DNA of 61,938 bases from Actinokineospora bangkokensis (GTDB taxonomy: Bacteria > Actinomycetota > Actinomycetes > Mycobacteriales > Pseudonocardiaceae): positions 1 to 61,938 of the forward strand of contig NZ_MKQR01000019.1 in the NCBI RefSeq assembly GCF_001940455.1. Reading direction: 5' to 3'. The translations under genes and the position numbers were made by a program. Of this stretch, positions 1 to 7,433 are shown piece after piece (positions within the stretch are counted from its first letter, which is position 1; every line of letters starts with the position of its first letter). The notes beneath the pieces are model-generated. The model searched no databases and was not told the DNA's origin. It saw only the letters and a program-made list of their open reading frames with translations.

Positions 1-1
1 G

Positions 2-388
2 GACAACGTGGGTCCGGTGGACCGCTTCCAGCGGGGTGCTGTGGCGGAGGCGGTGGTGGAGGCCGCGCGCAACCCGGGGGTGGGTGGCGCGATGGTGGGT
101 GCCGGTGTGGGGGTGGCGCTGGGGCAGCAGGCCGCGGGGGTGGTGGGTGGGGCGCTTCCCCCGCCATTGCCGTCCGCGGCGCAGTACCACGTGGAGTTGA
201 GCGGGGCGGCGGCTGGGCCGTTCCCGTTGGAGCACCTGCGGGGGTTGGTGGGGTCGGGGCAGGTGACGGCGCAGACGTTGGTGTGGACGGCAGGGATGGC
301 CGGGTGGGCGGCGGCTGGGTCGGTGCCCGCGGTGGCGGCGCTGTTCGGGACCACGCCGCCGCCGTTGCCGGGTGGTGGGCGGGGATGA
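2..388 (+). CDS. SPFH/GYF_2 domain protein, 3' end only
   Basis: The reading frame is already open at the window edge, so only about the last 128 residues are present. The start of this piece has the Gly/Val-rich tail typical of bacterial SPFH (virion-core-like, YdjI-type) proteins: VGPVDRFQRGAVAEAVVEAA followed by a glycine-rich stretch. Next come a short proline linker and a GYF_2-type domain (from about YHVELSGAAAGPFPLEHL), a fold that binds proline-rich peptides. The tail ends in TPPPLPGGG. Its stop overlaps the ATG of the next gene (ATGA), so the two are probably translationally coupled. SPFH proteins scaffold membrane microdomains. That role here is inferred from family; the SPFH domain itself lies outside the window. 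Confidence 0.75.
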   Translation, partial: DNVGPVDRFQRGAVAEAVVEAARNPGVGGAMVGAGVGVALGQQAAGVVGGALPPPLPSAAQYHVELSGAAAGPFPLEHLRGLVGSGQVTAQTLVWTAGMAGWAAAGSVPAVAALFGTTPPPLPGGGRG

Positions 389-1608
389 GCGGGCCCTCGG
401 GCGAGCCGCCGCGGGGTTCGGGAAGCGCGGCACCGCCGCCGTTGCCGCCTCGGCCGGGGAGGTCGACGCCGCCGCCGTTGCCAGGCGGGGCTTCGGTGTC
501 TGGTGTGGAGGGTGGCGCTCGCCTGCACCCGACCGAGGGGACGCGGACATACCCCTGTCGGCGGTGCGGTGGGGAGTTGGTGTTCGACATCGCAGGACAA
601 CGGCTGGTCTGTCCACAGTGCGGCAACGCCCAGGACGTCGTGGAGAACCGCGGGCACTCTGTTGTCGAGCACGACTTCGAGGGTGCGTTGCGCAGTGCGC
701 GCGGGTTGACCGGCGAGGTCCAGGAGAAGGAGATCGTGTGCCAGAACTGCGGTGGGCACACCACGTTCTCCGGGTCGTTGACGGCTTCCCGCTGCCCCTA
801 CTGCGCCACGCCGATCCAGCGGGATGACGTGCAGGACGCCCCGGGTCGGGTCGGGGTGGACGCCGTGCTGCCGTTCCGCGTGGACGAGCGGGCCGGGCGG
901 GAGTTGGTGGAGCGGTGGATCGGGAGCCGGTGGTTCGCGCCCTCGGAGTTCACCCGGTACAAGGAGACCGGGGCGTTCTCCAGCGTGTACCTGGCCTACT
1001 TCAGCTACGACGCGCGGGCGGACAGCGAGTACGACGGGGAGCGGGGGCGCCGGTACACGGTGACCGTCGGGTCCGGCAAGCAGCGGCGGACGCAGACGCG
1101 GGTGGACTGGACGCCGGTGCGGGGGCGGGTGGTGAACGCGTTCGACGACCTGCCCGTGCTGGCCAACACCGGGGTGGACGTCGAGAAGGTGGCCGCGTTG
1201 GAGCCGTGGCCGACGCACGAGGCGCGGCCGTTCTCGCACGAGTACCTGGCCGGGCACCTGAGCCGCACCTACGACGTGGGGGTGGCGGAGGCGTTCGAGC
1301 TGGCCAAGGGACGGATGGCGGGCGTGGTCGAGGCGGCGGTGCGGGTGGACATCGGTGGTGACGCGCAGCAGGTGCACCGGGTGGACACGCGGTACTCCGA
1401 CGTGCGGTTCAAGCACCTGTTGATGCCGATCTGGTTGTTGACTGTGCTGCACCGGGGTGAGCCGTTCCAGGTGTGCGTGAACGGGGTGACCGGTGAGGTG
1501 CAGGGCAGGCGGCCGGTCAGCGCCGTGAAGGTCGTGGCGGCGGTGGTGCTCGCCGTCGTCGTGCTGGTGGGGTTGTACCTGCTGGTCCAGGGAATCCGCG
1601 GGAGGTAG
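385..1608 (+). CDS. Zinc-ribbon (TFIIB-type) membrane-anchored protein
   Basis: 407 residues, starting at the ATG that overlaps the previous stop codon. The N-terminus is a Pro-rich linker with two PPPLP motifs, likely ligands for the GYF_2 domain of the upstream protein. Two CxxC...CxxC zinc ribbons follow: CRRCGG...CPQCG at about residues 60-85 and CQNCGG...CPYC at about residues 122-145. A long uncharacterised middle region comes next. One C-terminal transmembrane helix (VVAAVVLAVVVLVGLYLLV) ends in a short basic tail, so the zinc ribbons are probably cytoplasmic. Proteins of this layout commonly sit next to SPFH genes. The biochemical role is unknown; the domain calls are firm and the partner role is inferred. 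Confidence 0.75.
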   Translation: MSGPSGEPPRGSGSAAPPPLPPRPGRSTPPPLPGGASVSGVEGGARLHPTEGTRTYPCRRCGGELVFDIAGQRLVCPQCGNAQDVVENRGHSVVEHDFEGALRSARGLTGEVQEKEIVCQNCGGHTTFSGSLTASRCPYCATPIQRDDVQDAPGRVGVDAVLPFRVDERAGRELVERWIGSRWFAPSEFTRYKETGAFSSVYLAYFSYDARADSEYDGERGRRYTVTVGSGKQRRTQTRVDWTPVRGRVVNAFDDLPVLANTGVDVEKVAALEPWPTHEARPFSHEYLAGHLSRTYDVGVAEAFELAKGRMAGVVEAAVRVDIGGDAQQVHRVDTRYSDVRFKHLLMPIWLLTVLHRGEPFQVCVNGVTGEVQGRRPVSAVKVVAAVVLAVVVLVGLYLLVQGIRGR

Positions 1609-1613
1609 GCGTC

Positions 1614-2024
1614 GTGATCAAGGTCTTGGTCGTCGTGCTGGTGCTGCTGGTGGTCGGCGGGGTGTGGTTCGCCTCGTCGCTGGCCTCGCACGCCAAGCGC
1701 AAGCAGGTGGCGCAGAGCGGGATCGCGGGCGGGACGCCGGTGCCCGCGTCGTGGGCGGGTGACCACTCGCCGGAGGCCCGGATGCACCGGCGGTTGGTGG
1801 CCGCGTCCCGGGCGTTGGAGTCGCTGCCGCTGGGCGATGTGGCGTCGATCGAGCGGAAGGTGGACATCGAGCAGCGGATCAACGGGATCAACGCGCAGCT
1901 GGTGTCCGCCGCCGTGGTGAGCGGGGGGAGCAAGGCCCAGATCCTGGCTGCTTTGGAGGCCCAGGTGGCCGAGGTGGAGGGGGATGTGGCGCGGGTGGTG
2001 GTGGACCGGCGCGGCCTGGGCTGA
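1614..2024 (+). CDS. Small membrane-anchored protein of the SPFH operon
   Basis: 136 residues from a GTG start. A GGGAGG ribosome-binding site overlaps the stop codon of the preceding gene, giving a 5-nt gap and a clear operon. Residues 3-22 form a single N-terminal transmembrane segment. The rest is soluble and partly helical, with a segment near EALEAQVAEVEGDVARVVV that could form a short coiled coil. I recognise no named family. Context makes it a third component of the SPFH/zinc-ribbon membrane module; its function is unknown. Confidence 0.65.
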   Translation: MIKVLVVVLVLLVVGGVWFASSLASHAKRKQVAQSGIAGGTPVPASWAGDHSPEARMHRRLVAASRALESLPLGDVASIERKVDIEQRINGINAQLVSAAVVSGGSKAQILAALEAQVAEVEGDVARVVVDRRGLG

Positions 2025-2056
2025 GGGGTCGCGGGGGCGGGTCCGTGGAACGCGGC

Positions 2057-2719
2057 CTACGGGCGCAGGGCGTAGCCGAGGCCGCGGACGGTGTGCAGCA
2101 GGCGGGGGCCGTGGGCCTCCAGCTTGCGGCGCAGGGCGCTGACGTGGACCTCGACCAGGTTGACGTCGTAGTGCTCGTAGCCCCACACCGCGCCGAGGAT
2201 CTGGGTCTTGCCGACCACGGCGCCGCGCCGGGAGGCCAGGAACGCCAGCAGCTTCAGCTCCGTGGCGGTCAGCTCCAGGACCGCGCCCGCGCGGGTGGCG
2301 GTGCCCGCGTCGATGTCCAGGACCAGGTCACCGATCCGCTGCACCGGGGTGGCGCGGCCCGCGCGGCGCAGCACCGCGGCCACCCTGGCGACCAGTTCCG
2401 CGAGCACGTAGGGCTTGACGAGGTAGTCGTCGGCGCCGTCGTGCAGGCCGCGCAGCCGGTCGTCCACGGCGTCGCGGGCGGTGGCGAGGATGACCGGGGT
2501 GCCGGTGCGGCGGACCACGGCCAGCAGCTCGAAGCCGTCGCGGCCGGGCAGCATGACGTCGAGGACCACCAGGTCGGGGCGGAAGTCGGTGAGGGCCTGT
2601 TCGAGGGCGGTGCCGTCGGTGAGGGCGAGGACGCGGTGGCCCGCCCCGGCCAGCGCGGTGCGCGCGGACTCGCGGATCGCCGGGGCGTCTTCGACGAGGA
2701 GGATGCGGGGGGCGTCCAC
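2057..2719 (-). CDS. OmpR-family response regulator
   Basis: 220 residues from GTG. The receiver domain (about 1-118) has acidic pocket residues E10/D11, phosphoacceptor D54 in VVLDVMLPG, and the conserved lysine in LVKPY. A winged-helix Trans_Reg_C domain (about 128-220) ends with the typical HTVRGLGYAL signature. Both domains look intact, so this should be a phosphorylation-dependent DNA-binding regulator. The nearest histidine kinase (4458-5810) lies on the other strand two genes away and is the likely but unproven partner. Two CGTACG motifs 11 bp apart in front of that kinase are a possible target. Confidence 0.92.
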   Translation of the reverse strand: MDAPRILLVEDAPAIRESARTALAGAGHRVLALTDGTALEQALTDFRPDLVVLDVMLPGRDGFELLAVVRRTGTPVILATARDAVDDRLRGLHDGADDYLVKPYVLAELVARVAAVLRRAGRATPVQRIGDLVLDIDAGTATRAGAVLELTATELKLLAFLASRRGAVVGKTQILGAVWGYEHYDVNLVEVHVSALRRKLEAHGPRLLHTVRGLGYALRP

Positions 2720-2739
2720 GGGCGCATCCTGCCACCGCG

Positions 2740-2764
2740 GGGCCCCGGCGGGTGGCCGGGGCCC
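2740..2764 (-). terminator. Intrinsic terminator hairpin behind the EF-hand gene
   Basis: A perfect 10-bp G/C stem (GGGCCCCGGC with GCCGGGGCCC) and a 5-nt loop lie 12 nt beyond the stop codon of the EF-hand gene on the minus strand. There is no U-tract, as is usual in high-GC actinobacteria. It separates the EF-hand unit from the response regulator. Confidence 0.6.
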
Positions 2765-2776
2765 GGCGGCGGGCGG

Positions 2777-3304
2777 TCAGAAGCGGCCGAAGACCCAGTT
2801 GCCGGGGGCGCCCTCCTCGGCGCCGCGGAAGAACTGGGCGACGGCGGCGGCGTACTCGGGCTTGCTGACGAAGCCGTCGCCGTCGGCGTCGATGGCGGCG
2901 AACCCGGCGGCGCTCTCGGTGCGGGTGATGCCGAGCTGGGCGTCGAGGGACACCCACTCGCTCTCGCTGATCAGGCCGTCGCCGTCGACGTCGACCACGT
3001 CGCGCACGGCCACGCCGAGCTTGACCGCGCCGTCGACGACGTCGTCGATGTCGGCGGCGCGCAGGAACTCGTCGCGGCCGATGCGCAGGTCGCCGTCGGC
3101 GTCGAGGGCGTCGCTGAGCGCCCGCCACAGGGCGGCGGCCTCGCGCTTGACGATCCTGGCCTCCAACGAGTCGCCCGCGCCCGCGGCGCGCACCGCCTTG
3201 GCGGCGAACAGCTCGAAGTCGTCCTCCTCGAGGTAGCCGTTGCCGTCGGCGTCGAGCAGGCCGAACAGCCGCTGCAGCTTGGTCTCCTGGATAGCAGTGG
3301 GCAC
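2777..3304 (-). CDS. Calerythrin-type EF-hand calcium-binding protein
   Basis: About 175 residues. The GTG start was preferred because an AAGGGA ribosome-binding site lies just upstream; longer versions lack support. Four EF-hand loops are visible: DADGNGYLEEDD (about 20-31), DADGDLRIGRDE, DVDGDGLISESE and DADGDGFVSKPE. Spacing and length match calerythrin, the cytoplasmic Ca2+-binding protein of Saccharopolyspora, and related actinobacterial CaBPs. There is no signal peptide or membrane segment, so it should act in the cytosol as a Ca2+ buffer or sensor. Loop 2 (Leu at position 6, Arg at 7) may bind weakly. It is followed by a strong terminator and is probably a single-gene unit. Confidence 0.9.
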   Translation of the reverse strand: MPTAIQETKLQRLFGLLDADGNGYLEEDDFELFAAKAVRAAGAGDSLEARIVKREAAALWRALSDALDADGDLRIGRDEFLRAADIDDVVDGAVKLGVAVRDVVDVDGDGLISESEWVSLDAQLGITRTESAAGFAAIDADGDGFVSKPEYAAAVAQFFRGAEEGAPGNWVFGRF

Positions 3305-3396
3305 GCGCCCATCCCTTCCCCTGCGAACCGGACGAAACACCGCGGATCATGTCGGTGTCCGACTGGCCGGGGCACCCCCCGAACGGGCAGCAGCCC

Positions 3397-4344
3397 TCAC
3401 CCGGAAGGGTTTTCCACTCCGTCACGGTCCGCCCACTCCAGCAGTGGCGCCAGGGAGAACGGGGTGTCGTCGATGCCCGCGTGCAGGTCCCCGAGCTCGG
3501 CGAAGCGGGCGGGGACGGTGGTGATGGTGAGGTCGCGGGGTTCGACGGTGTCGACCTCGTCCCAGCGCAGGGGGGTGGAGACGGTGGCCGCGGGGACGCC
3601 GCGCACCGAGTAGGCGCTGGCGATGGTGTGGTCGCGGGCGTTCTGGTTGAAGTCGACGAAGACCGCGCGGGGGTCGCGGTCCTTGCGCCACCAGGCGGTG
3701 GTGGCCTCGGGGGTGCGGCGCTCGACCTCGCGGGCGAAGGCGAGCGCGGCGCGGCGCACCTGTCCGAAGTCCCAGTCGGGGTGGGTGCGGACGTAGACGT
3801 GCAGGCCGTCGCCGCCGGAGGTCTTGGGGTAGCCGACGGCGCCGAGCTCGGCCAGCACCTCCTCGACGACGTGGGCGACCCGGCGGACGGTGGCGAAGTC
3901 GCACTCGGGCATGGGGTCGAGGTCGATGCGCCACTCGTCGGGCTTCTCGGTGTCGGCGCGCCGGGAGTTCCAGGGGTGGAACTCGACGGTGGACATCTGC
4001 ACGGCCCACACGACGTCGGCGAGCGTGGTGACGCACAGCTCGTCGGCGTGGCGGTCGTAGCGGGGGAAGTGCACGCGCACGGTCTGCACCCACCGGGGTG
4101 CGCCGTGCGGGAGGCGCTTCTGGTGCACCTTCTCGCCCTCGATGCCCTCGGGGTAGCGGTGGAGCATGCAGGGGCGCTCGCGCAGGGCGCGGACGATGCC
4201 GTCGCCGACGCCGAGGTAGTAGCGGGCGAGGTCGAGCTTGGTCGCGCCGAGCGCGGGGAAGTACACCCGGTCCGGGTTGGAGATGCGGACCACCTGCTCC
4301 CCGACCTCCAGCTCGACGGCGGGGGTGCTGCCCTTGGCTGCCAT
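3397..4344 (-). CDS. Stand-alone LigD-type primase-polymerase domain protein
   Basis: 315 residues from ATG. The protein corresponds to the polymerase (PolDom) part of the NHEJ ligase LigD, without ligase or phosphoesterase domains. Visible family features are LEVGEQVVRISNPDRVYFP at the N-terminus, WRIDLDPMPECDF (the catalytic acidic pair), KTSGGDGLHVYV, and VFVDFNQNARDHTIASAYSVR (third catalytic Asp plus nucleotide-contact residues). Homologues extend and fill DNA ends, often inserting ribonucleotides, in non-homologous end joining and gap repair. No Ku or ligase gene is nearby. It is divergent from the histidine kinase, with a 113-bp shared upstream region. Confidence 0.88.
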   Translation of the reverse strand: MAAKGSTPAVELEVGEQVVRISNPDRVYFPALGATKLDLARYYLGVGDGIVRALRERPCMLHRYPEGIEGEKVHQKRLPHGAPRWVQTVRVHFPRYDRHADELCVTTLADVVWAVQMSTVEFHPWNSRRADTEKPDEWRIDLDPMPECDFATVRRVAHVVEEVLAELGAVGYPKTSGGDGLHVYVRTHPDWDFGQVRRAALAFAREVERRTPEATTAWWRKDRDPRAVFVDFNQNARDHTIASAYSVRGVPAATVSTPLRWDEVDTVEPRDLTITTVPARFAELGDLHAGIDDTPFSLAPLLEWADRDGVENPSG

Positions 4345-4415
4345 GGCGCCACGGTAGCGGCTGTCCGCGCTGATCACCGGGGTCGCGCGCCCGGTCGGGA
4401 TGTCTTTACCGAACC

Positions 4416-4432
4416 CGTACGCAGCGCGTACG
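4416..4432. promoter_or_regulatory. Paired CGTACG motifs, candidate operator
   Basis: CGTACG occurs twice with starts 11 bp apart (CGTACGcagcgCGTACG) in the divergent region between the polymerase-domain gene and the histidine kinase. Because the hexamer is palindromic, it reads both as an inverted repeat and as direct repeats one helical turn apart, the spacing typical of OmpR-family sites. The site is 26 bp upstream of the kinase start. Regulator identity is a guess. Confidence 0.35.
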
Positions 4433-4457
4433 TCCTGCACACCCGCAGGGCCGCGCT

Positions 4458-5810
4458 GTGCGGCACAGTGGCCTGGTGCGAACTACATCCTTGCGCCGCC
4501 GGGTGACCGTCACCGGCCTGATCGTCCTGGGGCTGACGCTGCTCACCCTGGGCGTGGTGGTGCGCGTGGCCTTCACCGCGCAGGTCGAGCGCGGGCTCGA
4601 CAGCGCGCTGGCCGGGCGGGCGCAGTTGGCCCGGCAGCTGGCGCGGCAGGACGTCGGGCCCGCCGCGCTGGTGCGCCGGGTGGACGCGCGGGGGGTGCGG
4701 GTGGGGTTGACGCTGCCGGACGGGCAGGTCTTCGGGGACACCGGGGCGGCGCCGGAGCCGGGGGTGCGGCGGGTGCGGGTGACGTTGGCGGAGGGGCGGT
4801 TGGCCGGGGCGGTGCTGGTGCTCAGCGCCGACACGTCGGTGCTGGAGTCGGCGGAGTCGGCGCTGGACCGGGTGCTGCTGCTCGGCGGGGCGGGCGCGCT
4901 GCTGGTGGCGGCGCTGGCGCTGCTGTGGGGGATGCGGGCGGCGTTGGCGCCGCTGGACGCGATGACCGCGCTGGCGCGGGCGACGGCGGCGGGCGGGCGC
5001 GGGGGGCGGTTGGTGCCGACGCGGCCGGACACCGAGCTGGGGCGGGCGGCGGTGGCGTTCGACGAGATGCTGGACAGCCTGGAGGGGGCGGAGGACCGGT
5101 TGCGGCAGTTCGTGTCGGACGCCGCGCACGAGCTGCGGACGCCGGTCGCGGGGGTGCAGGCGGCGGCCGAGGCGGTGGTGTCGCTGGGCCCGGAGGCCGA
5201 TGTGGACACCCGGGACCGGTTGCACCTGCACCTGGTGCGGGAGTCGCGGCGGGCGGCGCGGTTGGTCGACGACCTGCTGGACCTGGCGCGGTTGGACGCC
5301 GGGGTGCGGCTGCGGTGGGAACCGGTGGAGCTGATGGACCTGGTGCGCGAGCACGTCGACGGGCAGCGGTTGGTGGCGCCGGGGGTGGGGTTCGAGGTGC
5401 GGGGCGGGCCGGTGCGGGTGCGGGCCGACTCCGAGCGGGTGCGGCAGGTGCTGGGGAACCTGACGACGAACGCGCGGCGGGCCGCGGGTGAGCGCGGGCG
5501 GGTCGTGCTGTCGGTGGGGGTGGCGGGCGGGTTCGCGGTGGTGGACGTCGAGGACAGCGGCCCCGGGGTGGCGGACGCGGACCGGGAGCGGATCTTCGGG
5601 CGGATGGTGACCAGCGGGGGCGCGGGTGCTGGGTTGGGGTTACCGATCGCGCGCGGCATCGCCCGGGCGCACGGGGGCGATCTGGTGTGCGTGGCGGGGA
5701 GCCGGTTCCGGTTGTCCCTGCCGGTGGAGCGGGGGCCGACGAGGCCGGTTCAGGATGGGGCCGCGTCGACGGATCACGGAGCAGGCCAGGTTGGAGGTGG
5801 CGTGATGTAG
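4458..5810 (+). CDS. Two-component sensor histidine kinase
   Basis: 450 residues if the first GTG is used; a second GTG 18 nt downstream is also plausible. Layout: TM1 at about 16-37, an extracytoplasmic sensor region of about 95 residues, TM2 at about 135-155 (LLLGGAGALLVAALALLWGM), HAMP linker, HisKA domain with phosphoacceptor His near residue 224 in SDAAHELRTPV, and an HATPase_c domain with N-box (LGNLTTNARRA), G1 box (DSGPGVAD) and G2 box (GAGLGLPIARGIARAHGG). It is a complete EnvZ/PrrB-like kinase. The most likely partner is the OmpR-type regulator at 2057-2719. The signal sensed is not evident. Confidence 0.9.
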   Translation: MRHSGLVRTTSLRRRVTVTGLIVLGLTLLTLGVVVRVAFTAQVERGLDSALAGRAQLARQLARQDVGPAALVRRVDARGVRVGLTLPDGQVFGDTGAAPEPGVRRVRVTLAEGRLAGAVLVLSADTSVLESAESALDRVLLLGGAGALLVAALALLWGMRAALAPLDAMTALARATAAGGRGGRLVPTRPDTELGRAAVAFDEMLDSLEGAEDRLRQFVSDAAHELRTPVAGVQAAAEAVVSLGPEADVDTRDRLHLHLVRESRRAARLVDDLLDLARLDAGVRLRWEPVELMDLVREHVDGQRLVAPGVGFEVRGGPVRVRADSERVRQVLGNLTTNARRAAGERGRVVLSVGVAGGFAVVDVEDSGPGVADADRERIFGRMVTSGGAGAGLGLPIARGIARAHGGDLVCVAGSRFRLSLPVERGPTRPVQDGAASTDHGAGQVGGGVM

Positions 5811-5910
5811 GTCGACTCGCCGTGCGGCGCGGGTGCGCGGCTGGCGGAAGTCCTCACGGGACAGCAGGAGACGCGTTTCGACAGGCCAGCGGACAGCGCC
5901 AAGAGCGAAA

Positions 5911-6031
5911 CCGCGCGGGGTAAGCCGTGCGGGGCGGAAACGTGCGGGACGGGAGCTGCGCGAGGCAGAACGTGCGGGGCGGAACCGCGCGAGGCGAAGC
6001 CGCACAAGGTAGGGCCGTGCGGGGTAGGGCC
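5911..6031. repeat. Degenerate ~15-bp tandem repeat array
   Basis: About eight imperfect copies of a 14-16 nt unit resembling CCGTGCGGGGCGGAA follow each other in the non-coding gap between the histidine kinase and the DUF1501 gene. Variants include ACGTGCGGGACGGGA, GCTGCGCGAGGCAGA and CCGTGCGGGGTAGGG. The gap (5811-6169) holds no convincing gene: all open frames across it are low-complexity readings of the array. Its role is unknown; it may be slipped-strand expansion. Confidence 0.6.
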
Positions 6032-6169
6032 GCGGCCGACATCGTGGTCCTCGGGCATCGGCGGGGTGGCCACGTCGACCGCGCGCGTTCGACACCGCGC
6101 CCGGCAGCGGCGCCAAGTCAGCACCGTTGCGGTCGATTGTCGTCGGTCCGGTGTCCGGTCGAGCGGACC

Positions 6170-7423
6170 CTACGTCTTGATGAGGCCGTCCAACCTGCCG
6201 TCGTGTCCGGTGAGGACCTGGTGGGGGTCGGCGCCGAGGACGTCCGCGACCAGGGTGCCGTAGATGTCGCGGAAGTCGGTGGTCGCCTTGAGGTCGTCGT
6301 CGTCGAGGTCGGTCAGCGACGGTTGTTCGCCGTGGAAGCCGCCCGTGACGGGGGCGCCCAGCAGGAACACGGGGCCCGCGGTGCCGTGGTCGGTGCCGTG
6401 GGAGGCGTTGGCGCGCACGCGGCGGCCGAACTCGGAGTACACGAGCACGACCACCTTGCGGCCCCGGTCGGTGCCCTGCATGCGGCGGACGAACGGGGTG
6501 AGGGCGCCGTCGAGCTCGGTGAGCAGCCGCTGCTGGGTGCCGCGCTCGTCGGCGTGGGTGTCGAAGCCGCCGAGCGAGACCGAGTAGGCGCGGGTCGGCA
6601 CGCCCGCCTCCACCAGGTTGGCCACCAGGGACAGCTGCTTGCCCAGGGCGGAGCCGCCGCCCGCCGAGGCGCCCCTGGTGGACTCCTCGTCCTCGTCGGG
6701 CTCGGTCGGGTCCTGGGCCGCGGTGGCGGCGCGGGTGACGACGTCGGCGCTGCGGTGCAGGTCGGTGATGGCCTTGGCCGCGCGCGCCCGCCACGGGTCC
6801 TCGCCCGCCTGCTCGGCACCCAGGGCCGCAAACGCTTTCGCCAGGGTGCCGCGCGGCAGGGCGAGGCCGTCGACGGGGTAGCTCGCCGCCCCGCCGCGCT
6901 CCCCGGCGAACAGGGCGGGCAGCACCGGCTCGACCGACAGCGCGTGCAGCGGGTCGCCGTCGAGGGTGTCGAGCCAGCGGCCCAGCCACCCCGTCTGCGC
7001 GGGGGAGTCGGGGGCCGCGGTCTGCCAGATGGCCATGGAGCGGAAGTGGCTGTGGTCGGGTTCGGGGTAGCCGACGCCGCGCACCACGGCGAGCTGGTCG
7101 GCGTCCCACAGCTGCTTGAGGCCCTTGAGGCCGGGGTTGAGCCCGAGCCCCTCCCCCAGGTCCAGCACGTCCTCGGGGCGGTAGGCCAGGTCGGGGCGCA
7201 GGTCCTGGTAGGTCTTGTCGCCCGCGGGGACGACGGTGTTGAGGCCGTCGTTGCCGCCGTAGAGGGTGACCACGACCAGGACGCCGTCGTCGGGGCCCAG
7301 CGGGGACGAGTCGGCGGCGGACATGAGCGCGCCCCAGTTCACCTGGGTGGCGCCCGCGGCGAGGGCGCCCGCGCCCACGACGCCGGTCGCGGCGAGGAAG
7401 CGCCTGCGGGTCAGCGGGTCCAT
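6170..7423 (-). CDS. DUF1501 family Tat-exported protein
   Basis: 417 residues, ATG preceded by GGGAGG. The N-terminus TRRRFLAATG is a twin-arginine signal followed by a hydrophobic stretch (VVGAGALAAGA), so the protein is probably exported folded. The body matches the DUF1501 (alkaline-phosphatase-like/sulfatase-fold) family: VVVTLYGGNDGLNTVVP early, SFGGFDTH-like SLGGFDTHADERG in the middle, and YSEFGRRVRANASHGTDHGTAGP near the C-terminus with the family's metal-site-like His/Asp residues. The gene ends 10 nt from the DUF1800 gene and is transcribed after it. This pair recurs across bacteria; its substrate is not established. Confidence 0.88.
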   Translation of the reverse strand: MDPLTRRRFLAATGVVGAGALAAGATQVNWGALMSAADSSPLGPDDGVLVVVTLYGGNDGLNTVVPAGDKTYQDLRPDLAYRPEDVLDLGEGLGLNPGLKGLKQLWDADQLAVVRGVGYPEPDHSHFRSMAIWQTAAPDSPAQTGWLGRWLDTLDGDPLHALSVEPVLPALFAGERGGAASYPVDGLALPRGTLAKAFAALGAEQAGEDPWRARAAKAITDLHRSADVVTRAATAAQDPTEPDEDEESTRGASAGGGSALGKQLSLVANLVEAGVPTRAYSVSLGGFDTHADERGTQQRLLTELDGALTPFVRRMQGTDRGRKVVVLVYSEFGRRVRANASHGTDHGTAGPVFLLGAPVTGGFHGEQPSLTDLDDDDLKATTDFRDIYGTLVADVLGADPHQVLTGHDGRLDGLIKT

Positions 7424-7433
7424 CGGTCCTCCC

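Noticed and set aside
5640..7109. A 489-codon minus-strand frame overlapping the kinase end and the DUF1501 gene
   Set aside because: It is out of frame with the DUF1501 gene, which has a clear Tat signal and family motifs; the rest is Arg/Pro low complexity.
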